A stretch of 64,000 nucleotides of DNA from Streptomyces sp. G-G2 (GTDB taxonomy: Bacteria > Actinomycetota > Actinomycetes > Streptomycetales > Streptomycetaceae), in contig NZ_JASISO010000005.1 in the NCBI RefSeq assembly GCF_030063135.1, forward strand, positions 1-64,000, written 5' to 3'. Positions within the stretch are counted from its first letter, which is position 1; every line of letters begins with the position of its first letter. Shown here one piece after another: positions 49,788 to 58,115 of the stretch. The notes under the pieces are model-generated. The model had not been told where the DNA came from and did not search any database. It saw only the letters and a program-made list of their open reading frames with translations. The position numbers were made by a program, and so were the translations under genes.

Positions 49788-50112
49788 CCGCCACCGCGAG
49801 CGCCCCCGGGCCGTGTATCCGGCGGGTATCAGGAACCGCTCTGTTGTCCATCGAAGCGGTACGCCCGCCCGCCGCGGCGAAGGGCGCGCGGAGCGCCGTA
49901 CGGGCCCGGTAACGGCCCCCGACAGAGCCGAGGTACCCCACCTGACCTGCTGGTTCTCGGGTGGGTGCGGTGTGCGGGAGGGTATCGCGTGCCCGTCGTG
50001 CGAGGCGGTCGCGCTCCCCGTCGCGCGCCCGGTACCTGCCGTATCGTTCCGTGCGAGTCGCCCGTCAGCCTCGCCCCCGCCCCGCCGGACCATCCCCACA
50101 GGAGTCGTCGCC
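49788..50112. other. Spacer before the two-component operon
   Basis: 325 bp with no supported gene. It should contain the promoter of the response regulator, whose start has AGGAG 8 nt upstream. Confidence 0.4.
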
Positions 50113-50832
50113 GTGTCCTCGTCCGCCGCCGCCCCGGCCCCCGTCCCGCGCCCCGTGCGCGTGCTGCTGGTGGAGGACGACGACCTGATGCGCCGGTCCT
50201 TCACCGTCGCCCTGGAGCGCTACGGCTACCAGATGAAGGCCGCCGCCGACGGCCTGACGGGGCTGGAGCTCTTGCGCGAGCACACCTTCGACCTGCTCAT
50301 CCTCGACGTGATGCTGCCCGGACTGGACGGGATCGGCCTGTGCCGCCGCGCCCGGGAGACCAGCCTGGTGCCGATCCTGATGATGTCCGCCCGCGGCGAC
50401 GGGCTCGATGTCGTCGCCGGTCTGGAGGCCGGGGCGGACGACTACGTGGTGAAGCCCGTGGACACGTACGTACTCGTGGCACGCATCCGCTCCCTCCTAC
50501 GGCGGGCGACCTACGCGCCCCCGCAGCCCTCCGAGCCCTCCGCGGGTGAACGGCTGGTCTTCGGGGACCTGACCATCGACACCGGTGGGCTGGAGGTGGC
50601 CCTCTCCGGAAGCCCGGTGGCGCTGACCCCGACCGAGCTGAAGCTGCTGCTGGAGTTCGCCGCCCACCCGGGCGTCGTGCTGGAGCGGCACACCCTTCTG
50701 CGCAACGTCTGGGACTACGGCTGGGACGGCGACAGCCGCGTCGTGGACCTGTGCGTGCAGCGGCTGCGCAAGAAGGTGGGCCGCCACCGGATCGAGACGG
50801 TCCGCGGCTTCGGCTACAAGTTCAGGCGCTGA
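50113..50832 (+). CDS. OmpR/PhoB family response regulator
   Basis: 239 residues from a GTG with AGGAG upstream. Receiver: VRVLLVEDDDLMRRSF (acidic pair), LLILDVMLPGLDGI (phospho-acceptor Asp about residue 64), ILMMSARGDG (Thr/Ser position) and VVKPVDTYVL (Lys). DNA-binding winged helix: LTPTELKLLLEFAAHPGVVL, DSRVVDLCVQRLRKKVGRH and IETVRGFGYKF. It is followed after 5 nt by its histidine kinase. The likely target is the downstream ABC exporter, whose promoter has a 22-bp tandem repeat. Confidence 0.93.
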   Translation: MSSSAAAPAPVPRPVRVLLVEDDDLMRRSFTVALERYGYQMKAAADGLTGLELLREHTFDLLILDVMLPGLDGIGLCRRARETSLVPILMMSARGDGLDVVAGLEAGADDYVVKPVDTYVLVARIRSLLRRATYAPPQPSEPSAGERLVFGDLTIDTGGLEVALSGSPVALTPTELKLLLEFAAHPGVVLERHTLLRNVWDYGWDGDSRVVDLCVQRLRKKVGRHRIETVRGFGYKFRR

Positions 50833-50837
50833 TCGCG

Positions 50838-52196
50838 GTGCGTCCGTTCCCCCGGTCGCGGTCGGTCCGGATCCCCCTGCGCTGGAAGACGGCCGCGCTG
50901 GCCGCGGCAACGGCCTGTCTGGTCGCGCTGGTGGTGGGCCTGTTGGTGCACGTGTGGACCGCGCACGACATCCGGCACCGGGCCGAGAGGCAGGCCTTCG
51001 ACGCCGTGACCTCGGCCGTGGACGTCTACCGGCGCACCGGCGCCCTCACGAACAATGCCCGGCTCGATCCGGCCGAGTTGCCCTACGCCCTGCGGGACCC
51101 GGCCGACGGCGCCCGCCACGTGTCCTACGGCGGGAACACCCCCGGCAGCATGGACCCGACCGTCTGGGGCGCCCAGCGGGTCGGCGGCCCGGGCAGCCCG
51201 GTGCTGGCCGTCCAGGTGACCCTTTACGCGGAGTTCCAGGAGCTGTACCGGCTCGACGTGACCATGACCGTGGCCTCGCTGGTCGCGCTCGCGGCGGCCA
51301 CACCGCCGGCGTTCTACGGGGCCGGGCTGCTCGGCCGACGGCTGCGGCGGGTCTCCGAGACCGCGGGCCGCATCTCCGCCGGCGACCTGGACGCCCGTAC
51401 CGGGCCGACCAAGGGCCGCGACGAGGTGGCCGACATCGCCGCCACCGTCGACCTGATGGCCGACAGCCTCGGCCGACGGCTGCGTACCGAGCGGCAGTTC
51501 ACCGCGGACGTGGCCCACGAGCTGCGCACCCCCGTCGGCGGGCTGCTGGCCACCGTCGACCTGCTGCCGCCCGGTGAGACGGAGGACCTGCTCCGCAACC
51601 GGGTACGGGACCTGCGCGGCCTGGTCGAGGACCTGCTGGAGATCTCCCGGCTGGACGCGGGCGCCGAACATCCGGTCCGCGCCCACGTGCCGCTCGCCGC
51701 CGTCGTCCGCGAGGCCGTGGCACGCACCGGACTCGACGCCTCCGTCACCGTCACGGTGGCCGATCCTCCGCACCCGGGCGCCACGACCGTGGAGACCGAC
51801 CCGCGCCGCCTCGAACGGATCGTCGGCAACCTCGTCCTCAACGCGCACCGGCACGGGAACCCCCCGGTCGAGGTCAGCGTCGAAGCCTCCGGGGAGGACC
51901 GTACGGTCGTCGTCCGCGACCACGGCCCCGGATTCCCCCCGGAGCTGCTGCGCGACGGCCCGCGCCGTTTCCACACGGGCACTGCGGGCACGGGCACTGC
52001 GGGCACGGGCACGGGCACTGCGGGCACGGGCACGGGCACTGCGGGTACGGGCGTCGCGGGCGCCAACGAGCGCGGCTCGGGCCACGGCCTGGGCCTGACC
52101 ATCGCCCTGGGCCAGGCCCGGGTCCTCGGCGCCGAACTGCGCCTGGACAACGCCCCGGACGGCGGCGCCGTCGCCACCCTGCGCCTGCCCGCCTGA
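50838..52196 (+). CDS. Sensor histidine kinase
   Basis: 452 residues from a GTG 5 nt after the regulator stop. Two membrane helices (ALAAATACLVALVVGLLVHV at ~17-38 and MTVASLVALAAATPPAFYGA at ~147-170) flank a ~100-residue extracytoplasmic sensor. HAMP follows, then the H box FTADVAHELRTPVGGLL (His about residue 228), N box RIVGNLVLNAHRHG, G1 VVRDHGPGFPP and G2 SGHGLGLTIA. Between F box and G2 lies a run of Gly/Thr/Ala repeats in the ATP lid. It works with the preceding regulator. Confidence 0.93.
   Translation: MRPFPRSRSVRIPLRWKTAALAAATACLVALVVGLLVHVWTAHDIRHRAERQAFDAVTSAVDVYRRTGALTNNARLDPAELPYALRDPADGARHVSYGGNTPGSMDPTVWGAQRVGGPGSPVLAVQVTLYAEFQELYRLDVTMTVASLVALAAATPPAFYGAGLLGRRLRRVSETAGRISAGDLDARTGPTKGRDEVADIAATVDLMADSLGRRLRTERQFTADVAHELRTPVGGLLATVDLLPPGETEDLLRNRVRDLRGLVEDLLEISRLDAGAEHPVRAHVPLAAVVREAVARTGLDASVTVTVADPPHPGATTVETDPRRLERIVGNLVLNAHRHGNPPVEVSVEASGEDRTVVVRDHGPGFPPELLRDGPRRFHTGTAGTGTAGTGTGTAGTGTGTAGTGVAGANERGSGHGLGLTIALGQARVLGAELRLDNAPDGGAVATLRLPA
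51974..52058 (+). repeat. In-frame minisatellite in the kinase ATP lid
   Basis: Tandem units of GGCACTGCGGGCACG with extra GGCACG hexamers, all multiples of 6 bp, encode GTAGTGTAGTGTGTAGTGTG. Copy-number change would keep the frame. Confidence 0.75.
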
Positions 52197-52248
52197 CCGC
52201 GCGCCCGCCCGCTCCTCCACCGCGGCCCGCGGCCCTACAGAACTGCCG

Positions 52249-52292
52249 CACAGCGGCGCGCAAGCCGATACACAGCGGCTGAGGCCCCGATA
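52249..52292. promoter_or_regulatory. 22-bp tandem repeat before the ABC exporter
   Basis: CACAGCGGC-N7-CCGATA occurs at 52249-52270 and again directly at 52271-52292 (15 of 22 positions equal). Two-turn spacing fits a dimer of an OmpR-type regulator. It lies 56-99 bp before the ATPase start. Confidence 0.65.
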
Positions 52293-52347
52293 CGTTCCCC
52301 GGACACCCTTCGAAGTGCAATCCACCGCACCCGAAGAGGAGTCCCCT

Positions 52348-53130
52348 GTGACGCCCGCACCCTGTGAGGCTCTCGCACCGCACCCGACGACCGGGATCGC
52401 GGCCGCCACCACCGGCCTCTCGAAGGTCTACGGCAGCGGCGACACCCGTGTCGTCGCCCTGGACGATGTCAGCATCGGCTTCCGGGAAGGCCAGTTCACC
52501 GCGATCATGGGCCCTTCCGGCTGCGGCAAGTCCACCCTGATGCACTGCGCGGCCGGGCTCGACTCGGTCAGCTCCGGCTCCGTCCGCATCGGCGGCACCG
52601 AGCTGAGCACACTGGGAGACCGGCAGCTCACCGAGCTGCGCCGGGACCGGATCGGCTTCATCTTCCAGGCGTTCAACCTGCTGCCGACGCTCACCGCGCT
52701 GGAGAACATCACCCTGCCGCTGACCATCGCCGGGCGCCGCCCCGACCAGCAGTGGCTGGACCGTCTGGTGGCCATGGTCGGCCTGTCGCAACGGCTCGGC
52801 CACCGGCCCGGCCAGCTGTCCGGCGGGCAGCAGCAGCGCGTTGCCGTGGCCCGCGCGCTGGTCTCCCGCCCCGCGATCATCTTCGGCGACGAGCCCACCG
52901 GCAACCTCGACTCCCGCGCCGGCGCCGAGGTGCTCGGCTTCCTGCGCGACTCGGTGCGGGACCTGGCACAGACGGTGGTCATGGTGACGCACGACCCGGT
53001 CGCCGCGGGCTTCGCCGACCGCGTGGTGTTCCTCTCCGACGGCCAGCTGGTCGACGAGATGGTCCAGCCCACCCCCGAGCGGGTCCTGGACCGGATGAAG
53101 GCGCTCGACACCCGCTCCCGCACCGGCTGA
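52348..53130 (+). CDS. ABC transporter ATPase, MacB/LolD type
   Basis: 260 residues from a GTG with AGAGGAG upstream. Walker A GPSGCGKST, Q-loop FQAFNLLPTL, signature LSGGQQQRVAVARAL, Walker B IIFGDEPTGNLDS and H-loop VTHDPVAAG are all intact. The N-terminal ~28 residues are extra. It partners with the large FtsX-type permease that follows 69 nt later. ATPase-permease pairs of this kind extrude antimicrobial peptides or act as mechanotransmitters, typically under an adjacent two-component system. Confidence 0.94.
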   Translation: MTPAPCEALAPHPTTGIAAATTGLSKVYGSGDTRVVALDDVSIGFREGQFTAIMGPSGCGKSTLMHCAAGLDSVSSGSVRIGGTELSTLGDRQLTELRRDRIGFIFQAFNLLPTLTALENITLPLTIAGRRPDQQWLDRLVAMVGLSQRLGHRPGQLSGGQQQRVAVARALVSRPAIIFGDEPTGNLDSRAGAEVLGFLRDSVRDLAQTVVMVTHDPVAAGFADRVVFLSDGQLVDEMVQPTPERVLDRMKALDTRSRTG

Positions 53131-53199
53131 CCCGCCCCGTCCCCCTCTCCACCCCGCCCCGCCCCACCTCACCCCACCCCACGGCCCGGAAAGCTATCC

Positions 53200-55839
53200 A
53201 TGCTGAGAACAGCCCTGCGCAACGTCCTGGCGGCCAAGGCCCGTCTGGCCATGACCGTCCTCGCGGTCTGCCTGGGTGTCGCATTCATCTGCGGCACCCT
53301 CGTCTTCGCGGACTCCTCCGCCGCGGCGCAACGCGCCGCCACGTCGCGCGACTTCGCGGACATCGCGGTCACTGTGAACCCGAAGGCACCCAAGCCCGGT
53401 GCCGCCTGGGACGAGAAGGGGGGCGCGCTCGACGACGCGCTCGTACGCGAACTCGCCGCCGTACCCGGCGCCGCCGCGGTACGCCCCGCGGCCGACGGCT
53501 CGGCGGCACTGAACGCCGCGGACGGTACGCCGCTCCGCTCGGGCACGGCGTGGGCGAACCCGGCGGGCGCGTACGTCCCGGACAAGGACGGCAAGGACAG
53601 CCGCTACCCGGTGGTCGAGGGCCACGCCCCCCGGAACGCCGATGAGGTCGCCGTCGACAGGGGGACCGCCGCCGCGGGCGGGTTCGGCATCGGGGACGAG
53701 ATCACCCTCGCCACCGACGGCCCGGTCATGAAGAAGCGGCTCGTGGGCATCGTCACCACCAAGGACCCGCGGGTCAACGCGGGCGGGACCCTCACCCTGT
53801 TCGACAGGGCGACCGCCCAGGAGTTGTTCGCGACCCCGGGCCACTACACCTCGATCGACCTGTCCGCAGCCCCCGGCACCGACCAGTTCACCCTCTCCGA
53901 GCGTGTCACCGCCGTACTCCCGGCCGACCGGGCCGAGGCTGTCAGCGGCGCCGCCCAGGCCACCCAGCAGGCCAGCTACGTCAATGCGCTGACCCGGGGC
54001 TACCAGAAGCTGCCGATGATCTTCGCCGGGGTCTCGCTCTTCATCGGCTCGTTCCTCATCGTCAACACCTTCACCATGCTCGTCGCCCGGCGCACCCGCG
54101 AGACCGCCCTGCTGCGGGCGATCGGCGCCTCGCGCCGCCAGGTGGTGCGTACCGTCCTCTGGGAGGCGGCCCTGGTCGGCCTCGCCGCCTCGGCGATCGG
54201 TTTCGTACTCGGCCTCGGCATCGCCTCCGTACTGCCCGACGTCCTGAGCACCTCGCAGGACACGCTTGCGCGCGGTCCCCTGGTGATCGGCCCGTTCCCC
54301 GTCGTGGCGGCGCTCGGCGTGGGCGTGGGCATCACGGTGCTCGCCGCGTGGCTGCCGTCCCGCAAGGCGGCGAAGGTCGCGCCCATCGAGGCGCTGCGCG
54401 CGGCCGACCAGCCGCACACCGCCACCGCGTCCCGGATCCGGGGCGCGGCGGGACTGGCCCTGCTCGCCCTCGGCGGCGGATGGCTGGTGTCGCTGACCGG
54501 GGCCGAGGACGCCTCGGAGGCGAACCTGCGGAACGCGATGCTGGGCTGCGCCCTCCTCGTCGTCGCCCTGATCGTGCTGGCACCGCTCCTCGCGCCCCCC
54601 GTCATCCGGCTGTGCGGAGAGCTGGGGGGACGGCTCACCGCCCGGCTCACGGGCCGTCGGGCGGGTCACCGGACCGGCCGCCCCGGGATCATCGGCCGCC
54701 TCGCACGCGAGAACGCGCTGCGCGACCCCCGGCGTACCGCCGCCACCGCCTCCGCCCTGATGATCAGCACGGCGCTGGTCGCTGGGCTCGCCGTCATCGG
54801 CAACTCCACGGGCCGGGCCCTCGACCGCCAGGCCGCGGCGGGCCTCAGCGCCGACTACGTGATCAGCACCCGTACCAGCACGACCGCCATCGACCCCGCC
54901 GCCGAGCAGCGGGTGGCCGCCACCCCCGGGGTGCGGACGGCGACGGCCGTCACGGACTCCGTGGTGATGACCGGCGGCCAGGTCCGGGAGATATCCGGCG
55001 TGGACACCGATCATGGCGCCGGACAGGGCGCCGACGCCGTGAACAGCGTCATGAAGCTCGACTTCGTCAGCGGCTCGCTCAAGGACCTCGGTCCGGGCCG
55101 GATCGCCGTCTCCAGCACCGTCGCCCGGGAGCACGCACTGACGACCGGCGGCCGGATCAGCGCCAGTATGGGCCGCGCCCAGAACGACAAGCAGTACACC
55201 GTCATCGGCGTGTACCGGGACAACCCCACCGCACACGACGCGGTGGGCGCCCGGAGCGAGGTGCGGGAGAACAGCTTCAAGCCCGGGTCCGTCCAGCGGA
55301 TCCTCGTCCGTACCGACAGCGCGGCCGCCGTCTCGAAGACCACCGAGGACCGGCTGCGCGCCGCCGTGGGCAACAGCCCGCTGCTCCAGGTGAAGGACCG
55401 CGAGGCACTCGTCCGCGACGCCGCCGGAAGTGTGGGTACCCTGCTCACCCTGATGTACGGGCTGCTCGCCATCGGCGCCGTGATCTCCGCCCTCGGCATC
55501 ATGAACACCCTGGCCATGTCGGTGTCGGAACGCACCCGCGAGATCGGCGTCCTGCGCGCCATCGGCATGGACCGCGCCGGGATCCGGCGGATGATCCGCC
55601 GGGAGTCGCTGACCGTGGCGGCCTTCGGTACGGCCCTGGGCCTGGCGGGCGGCCTGTTCGGAGCCTGGGCGGTCGGCGCGCTGGCCAACGGCGCGGTCGC
55701 CCAGTACTCCCTGGCGCTGCCCTGGGGGACCCTCCTCCTGGTCTGTCTGGCGTCCCTCGCGATCGGCGTGCTCGCAGCCGCGGTCCCGGCCCGCCGGGCG
55801 GCCGCGCTGAGCCCGCTGGAGGCCGTCGCGGAGGCGTGA
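53200..55839 (+). CDS. FtsX-like ABC permease with two core domains
   Basis: 879 residues. N-terminal helix (ARLAMTVLAVCLGVAFICGT) and a ~220-residue MacB-type extracytoplasmic domain, then the first FtsX core (PMIFAGVSLFIGSFLIVNTF, RRTRETALLRAIGASRRQV). A second extracytoplasmic domain (about residues 500-740) is followed by the second FtsX core (LLAIGAVISALGIMNTLAMS, ERTREIGVLRAIGMDRAGIR). About ten membrane helices in all. This duplicated form works as one polypeptide with the ATPase upstream. Together with the RR and HK it forms a TCS-ABC module. Confidence 0.92.
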   Translation: MLRTALRNVLAAKARLAMTVLAVCLGVAFICGTLVFADSSAAAQRAATSRDFADIAVTVNPKAPKPGAAWDEKGGALDDALVRELAAVPGAAAVRPAADGSAALNAADGTPLRSGTAWANPAGAYVPDKDGKDSRYPVVEGHAPRNADEVAVDRGTAAAGGFGIGDEITLATDGPVMKKRLVGIVTTKDPRVNAGGTLTLFDRATAQELFATPGHYTSIDLSAAPGTDQFTLSERVTAVLPADRAEAVSGAAQATQQASYVNALTRGYQKLPMIFAGVSLFIGSFLIVNTFTMLVARRTRETALLRAIGASRRQVVRTVLWEAALVGLAASAIGFVLGLGIASVLPDVLSTSQDTLARGPLVIGPFPVVAALGVGVGITVLAAWLPSRKAAKVAPIEALRAADQPHTATASRIRGAAGLALLALGGGWLVSLTGAEDASEANLRNAMLGCALLVVALIVLAPLLAPPVIRLCGELGGRLTARLTGRRAGHRTGRPGIIGRLARENALRDPRRTAATASALMISTALVAGLAVIGNSTGRALDRQAAAGLSADYVISTRTSTTAIDPAAEQRVAATPGVRTATAVTDSVVMTGGQVREISGVDTDHGAGQGADAVNSVMKLDFVSGSLKDLGPGRIAVSSTVAREHALTTGGRISASMGRAQNDKQYTVIGVYRDNPTAHDAVGARSEVRENSFKPGSVQRILVRTDSAAAVSKTTEDRLRAAVGNSPLLQVKDREALVRDAAGSVGTLLTLMYGLLAIGAVISALGIMNTLAMSVSERTREIGVLRAIGMDRAGIRRMIRRESLTVAAFGTALGLAGGLFGAWAVGALANGAVAQYSLALPWGTLLLVCLASLAIGVLAAAVPARRAAALSPLEAVAEA

Positions 55840-55996
55840 CGCACCCACCGCCGGCGGGGCCTCCGTGAGCTGGTCCGCGAGGACGGGCGGTACGGCCGGT
55901 ACGACGGCCGACCGAGCCCGCGAGGGGGCGGAGCGGGGACATCCGCATGGTGAGATGGGGCGGCGTCGGCTCGTGGCCTGTGCCAGAATCGGCGCC

Positions 55997-56044
55997 ATGC
56001 TGCGCCAGCCGATTATTAGCGCCGGCGTGCCGGCCCGGAGCTGA
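55997..56044 (+). CDS. Candidate leader peptide with Ile-Ile codons
   Basis: A 15-codon frame encodes MLRQPIISAGVPARS and ends 36 bp before an intrinsic terminator. Two consecutive ATT codons, rare in this GC-rich DNA, plus Leu and Val codons suggest ribosome stalling on branched-chain amino acid shortage. There is no strong ribosome binding site, so leaderless translation or another reading is possible. It stands before an ACT-domain gene. Confidence 0.45.
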   Translation: MLRQPIISAGVPARS

Positions 56045-56080
56045 CGGAGCGAACCTCCCCGCAGCCCACCGCCCGCACGC

Positions 56081-56115
56081 AGACCTCTCGCATCCGCGAG
56101 GGGTCTTTTTGTTTT
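56081..56115 (+). terminator. Intrinsic terminator / attenuator before the ACT gene
   Basis: AGACCTCTCGC-ATCC-GCGAGGGGTCT forms an 11-bp stem (one T-G pair) followed by TTTTGTTTT. It lies inside the leader of the ACT-domain gene, 48 bp before its start. GCGAGGGGGC at 55919-55928 could pair with the 5' arm as an antiterminator. Confidence 0.75.
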
Positions 56116-56162
56116 CCGTCACGAGTGGCTTTCCGCCCCACAGGACAGGAGCACCCCCTCTC

Positions 56163-56594
56163 ATGACCCTCGCCCCGCTCATGGCACCCGAGACCCTCGG
56201 CGACACCGTGTCGCGGACCGGACTCCCCGAAGGCCGCGAACTCCCCGAGCCCGCCAGCGCGTTCACCGTCACCGTGAATCTCAACGGCCGCGCGCACGCG
56301 CTCTCGCGCATCGTGACCGTCCTCAACACCCTGCCGGTGCTGGAGTTTTCGTTCAGGACCTCGGGGACCGACCGGGCCGTGTGCGAAATCGTCGTGCCCG
56401 CCGCCGACGCCCACCGGGCCGGGGGACGGCTGATGCGCTGTGTGGACGTGGTCGAGGTCGTCGAGGTCGTCGAAGCGAGGCCCCGCCGTTCGGCGGATCA
56501 GGGCCCACGCGGCGACCGTACGGGGGACGCGTCCCGGGGCCGTTCGGGTGGTGTGGCGTGTCCCGTCGCCGTCCGGCCAGGTTTCACTGTGTGA
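56163..56594 (+). CDS. ACT-domain protein (IlvN-like regulatory domain)
   Basis: 143 residues from an ATG with AGGAG about 11 nt upstream. Residues ~36-105 form an ACT domain: ASAFTVTVNLNGRAHALSRI, VTVLNTLPVLEFSFRTSG and AVCEIVVPAADAHRAGGRLM, RCVDVVEVVEV, with the LSRIVTVL helix as in the small subunit of acetolactate synthase. The last ~40 residues are Arg/Gly-rich and disordered. No catalytic subunit is adjacent. It probably binds an amino acid and regulates an enzyme. Control by the attenuator-like leader is suggested. Confidence 0.65.
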   Translation: MTLAPLMAPETLGDTVSRTGLPEGRELPEPASAFTVTVNLNGRAHALSRIVTVLNTLPVLEFSFRTSGTDRAVCEIVVPAADAHRAGGRLMRCVDVVEVVEVVEARPRRSADQGPRGDRTGDASRGRSGGVACPVAVRPGFTV

Positions 56595-56653
56595 CCCGCC
56601 GCTCGCATCACTGTCCTGTGGTGTGACCGGCCCCTGGATCTCTTGGAGCACTC

Positions 56654-56893
56654 ATGCGTATGCGCACTGCCCTGACCGCGACCGTTCTCGCCGGTGGCGT
56701 CCTGCTCGGTGGCGCCGGAGCCGCCATGGCCAGCTCCGGTGCGGACTTCGAGTCGTACACCGCCGGTGCGACCCGCTACTTCTCCCACTGCGACTCCATC
56801 GCCGCGATCCCCGCGCACTTCGGCCCCCTCTACACCTCTTCCTGCGCCAAGGGCGGGGAGACGGAGCACGAGGCCTACCAGCACCTGGGCTGA
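56654..56893 (+). CDS. Small secreted protein with two cysteines
   Basis: 79 residues from an ATG with TTGGAG upstream. Sec signal (TALTATVLAGGVLLGGAGAA, cleavage near AMA-S), then SSGADFESYTAGATRYFSHC and a second Cys in YTSSCAKGGETEHEAYQHLG, so one disulfide is possible. Mature part about 53 residues. Family unknown. Ends before a bidirectional hairpin shared with the convergent gap gene. Confidence 0.6.
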   Translation: MRMRTALTATVLAGGVLLGGAGAAMASSGADFESYTAGATRYFSHCDSIAAIPAHFGPLYTSSCAKGGETEHEAYQHLG

Positions 56894-56906
56894 CCCTCCC
56901 GCCGTA

Positions 56907-56934
56907 CCGGCCCCGGTCGTCGTACCGGGGCCGG
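56907..56934. terminator. Bidirectional hairpin between convergent genes
   Basis: CCGGCCCCGGT-CGTCGT-ACCGGGGCCGG is a perfect 11-bp stem with 6-nt loop, placed between the small secreted protein gene and gap. No T-run. Confidence 0.65.
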
Positions 56935-56979
56935 TGCGGTCCATGAAGACACAGGGGGAACCGGAGACAGCGCCAGCGC

Positions 56980-57993
56980 TCAGTGTGCGGGGGTGGCGGC
57001 GAGGAGTTCGAGGGTGTCGATCACCCGGTTCGAGAAGCCCCACTCGTTGTCGTACCAGGCGACCACCTTGATGTGGCGGCCGTCTACCCGGGTGAGTGCC
57101 GAGTCGAAGATCGACGAGGCCGGGTTGCCCGTGATGTCGGACGAGACGAGCGCGTCCTGCGAGTACTCCAGCACCCCCGCCAGCGGTCCGTCCGCGGCGG
57201 CGCGGTACGCCGCCAGCACGTCCTCGCGCGTCACGTCGCGCGCCACGGTCGTGTTGAGTTCCACGATCGATCCCACCGGCACCGGAACGCGGATCGAGTC
57301 ACCCGACAGCTTGCCCTCGAGGGCCGGCAGCACCAGGCCGATCGCCTTGGCGGCCCCCGTCGTCGTCGGGACGATGTTGACGGCCGCGGCGCGGGCGCGC
57401 CGCGGGTCGCGGTGCGGGCCGTCCTGAAGGTTCTGCTCCTGCGTGTAGGCGTGCACCGTCGTCATGAAACCGTGCTCGATACCGGCCAGGTCGTCGAGCA
57501 CCTTGGCCAGCGGCGCGAGCGCGTTGGTGGTGCACGAGGCGTTCGAGATGATCGTGTGCACGGCCGGGTCGTACGCGTCGGTGTTCACCCCGAACGCGAG
57601 CGTGACGTCGGCGCCGTCCGCCGGAGCGCTGACGAGCACCCGCTTCGCTCCCGCGTCGATGTGGGCGCGGGCCGCCTTGGCCGAGGTGAAGCGACCGGTC
57701 GCCTCCAGCACGATGTCCACGCCGAGTTCGGCCCACGGAAGCTGCGAGGGTTCGCGCTCGGCGAGCACCTTGATACGACGGCCGTCGACGACGAGGGTGT
57801 CCCCGTCGACCGTCACCGGACGGCCGAGCCGCCCCGCCGTCGTGTCGTAGGCGAGCAGCCGCGCGAGGGTCGCGGGCTCCGTGAGGTCGTTGACGGCGAC
57901 CACTTCGAGGCTGCTGCCGCTGTCGCGCTCGAGCAGTACGCGCAGCGCGTTGCGTCCGATGCGGCCGAATCCGTTGATGGCGATGCGAGTCAT
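56980..57993 (-). CDS. gap: Glyceraldehyde-3-phosphate dehydrogenase, type I
   Basis: 337 residues from an ATG with AAGGA 8 nt upstream. NAD-binding start TRIAINGFGRIGRNALRVLL, catalytic SNASCTTNALAPLAKVL (Cys about residue 152), VHAYTQEQNLQDGPHRD (His), and the C-terminal VAWYDNEWGFSNRVIDTL. It converts glyceraldehyde 3-phosphate to 1,3-bisphosphoglycerate with NAD. Streptomyces usually carry a pgk/tpi-linked gap, so this isolated copy is probably a paralogue. A GlxA-type regulator lies 122 bp upstream on the same strand. Confidence 0.94.
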   Translation of the reverse strand: MTRIAINGFGRIGRNALRVLLERDSGSSLEVVAVNDLTEPATLARLLAYDTTAGRLGRPVTVDGDTLVVDGRRIKVLAEREPSQLPWAELGVDIVLEATGRFTSAKAARAHIDAGAKRVLVSAPADGADVTLAFGVNTDAYDPAVHTIISNASCTTNALAPLAKVLDDLAGIEHGFMTTVHAYTQEQNLQDGPHRDPRRARAAAVNIVPTTTGAAKAIGLVLPALEGKLSGDSIRVPVPVGSIVELNTTVARDVTREDVLAAYRAAADGPLAGVLEYSQDALVSSDITGNPASSIFDSALTRVDGRHIKVVAWYDNEWGFSNRVIDTLELLAATPAH

Positions 57994-58115
57994 GAGGGGT
58001 GTCCTTTCGGGTCACCCCCAGGTTCGCTCGATCCGGCCGCCGGCGACAGCGGCGTGATCGCCACGGTCCGCAAGGATCGCGCCACGCGTGCCCGGCTCGG
58101 GGCGCCGCTCGCGCC

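Noticed and set aside
53194..55998. A 934-codon minus-strand frame
   Set aside because: Antisense shadow of the FtsX-type permease; no ribosome binding site or recognisable fold.
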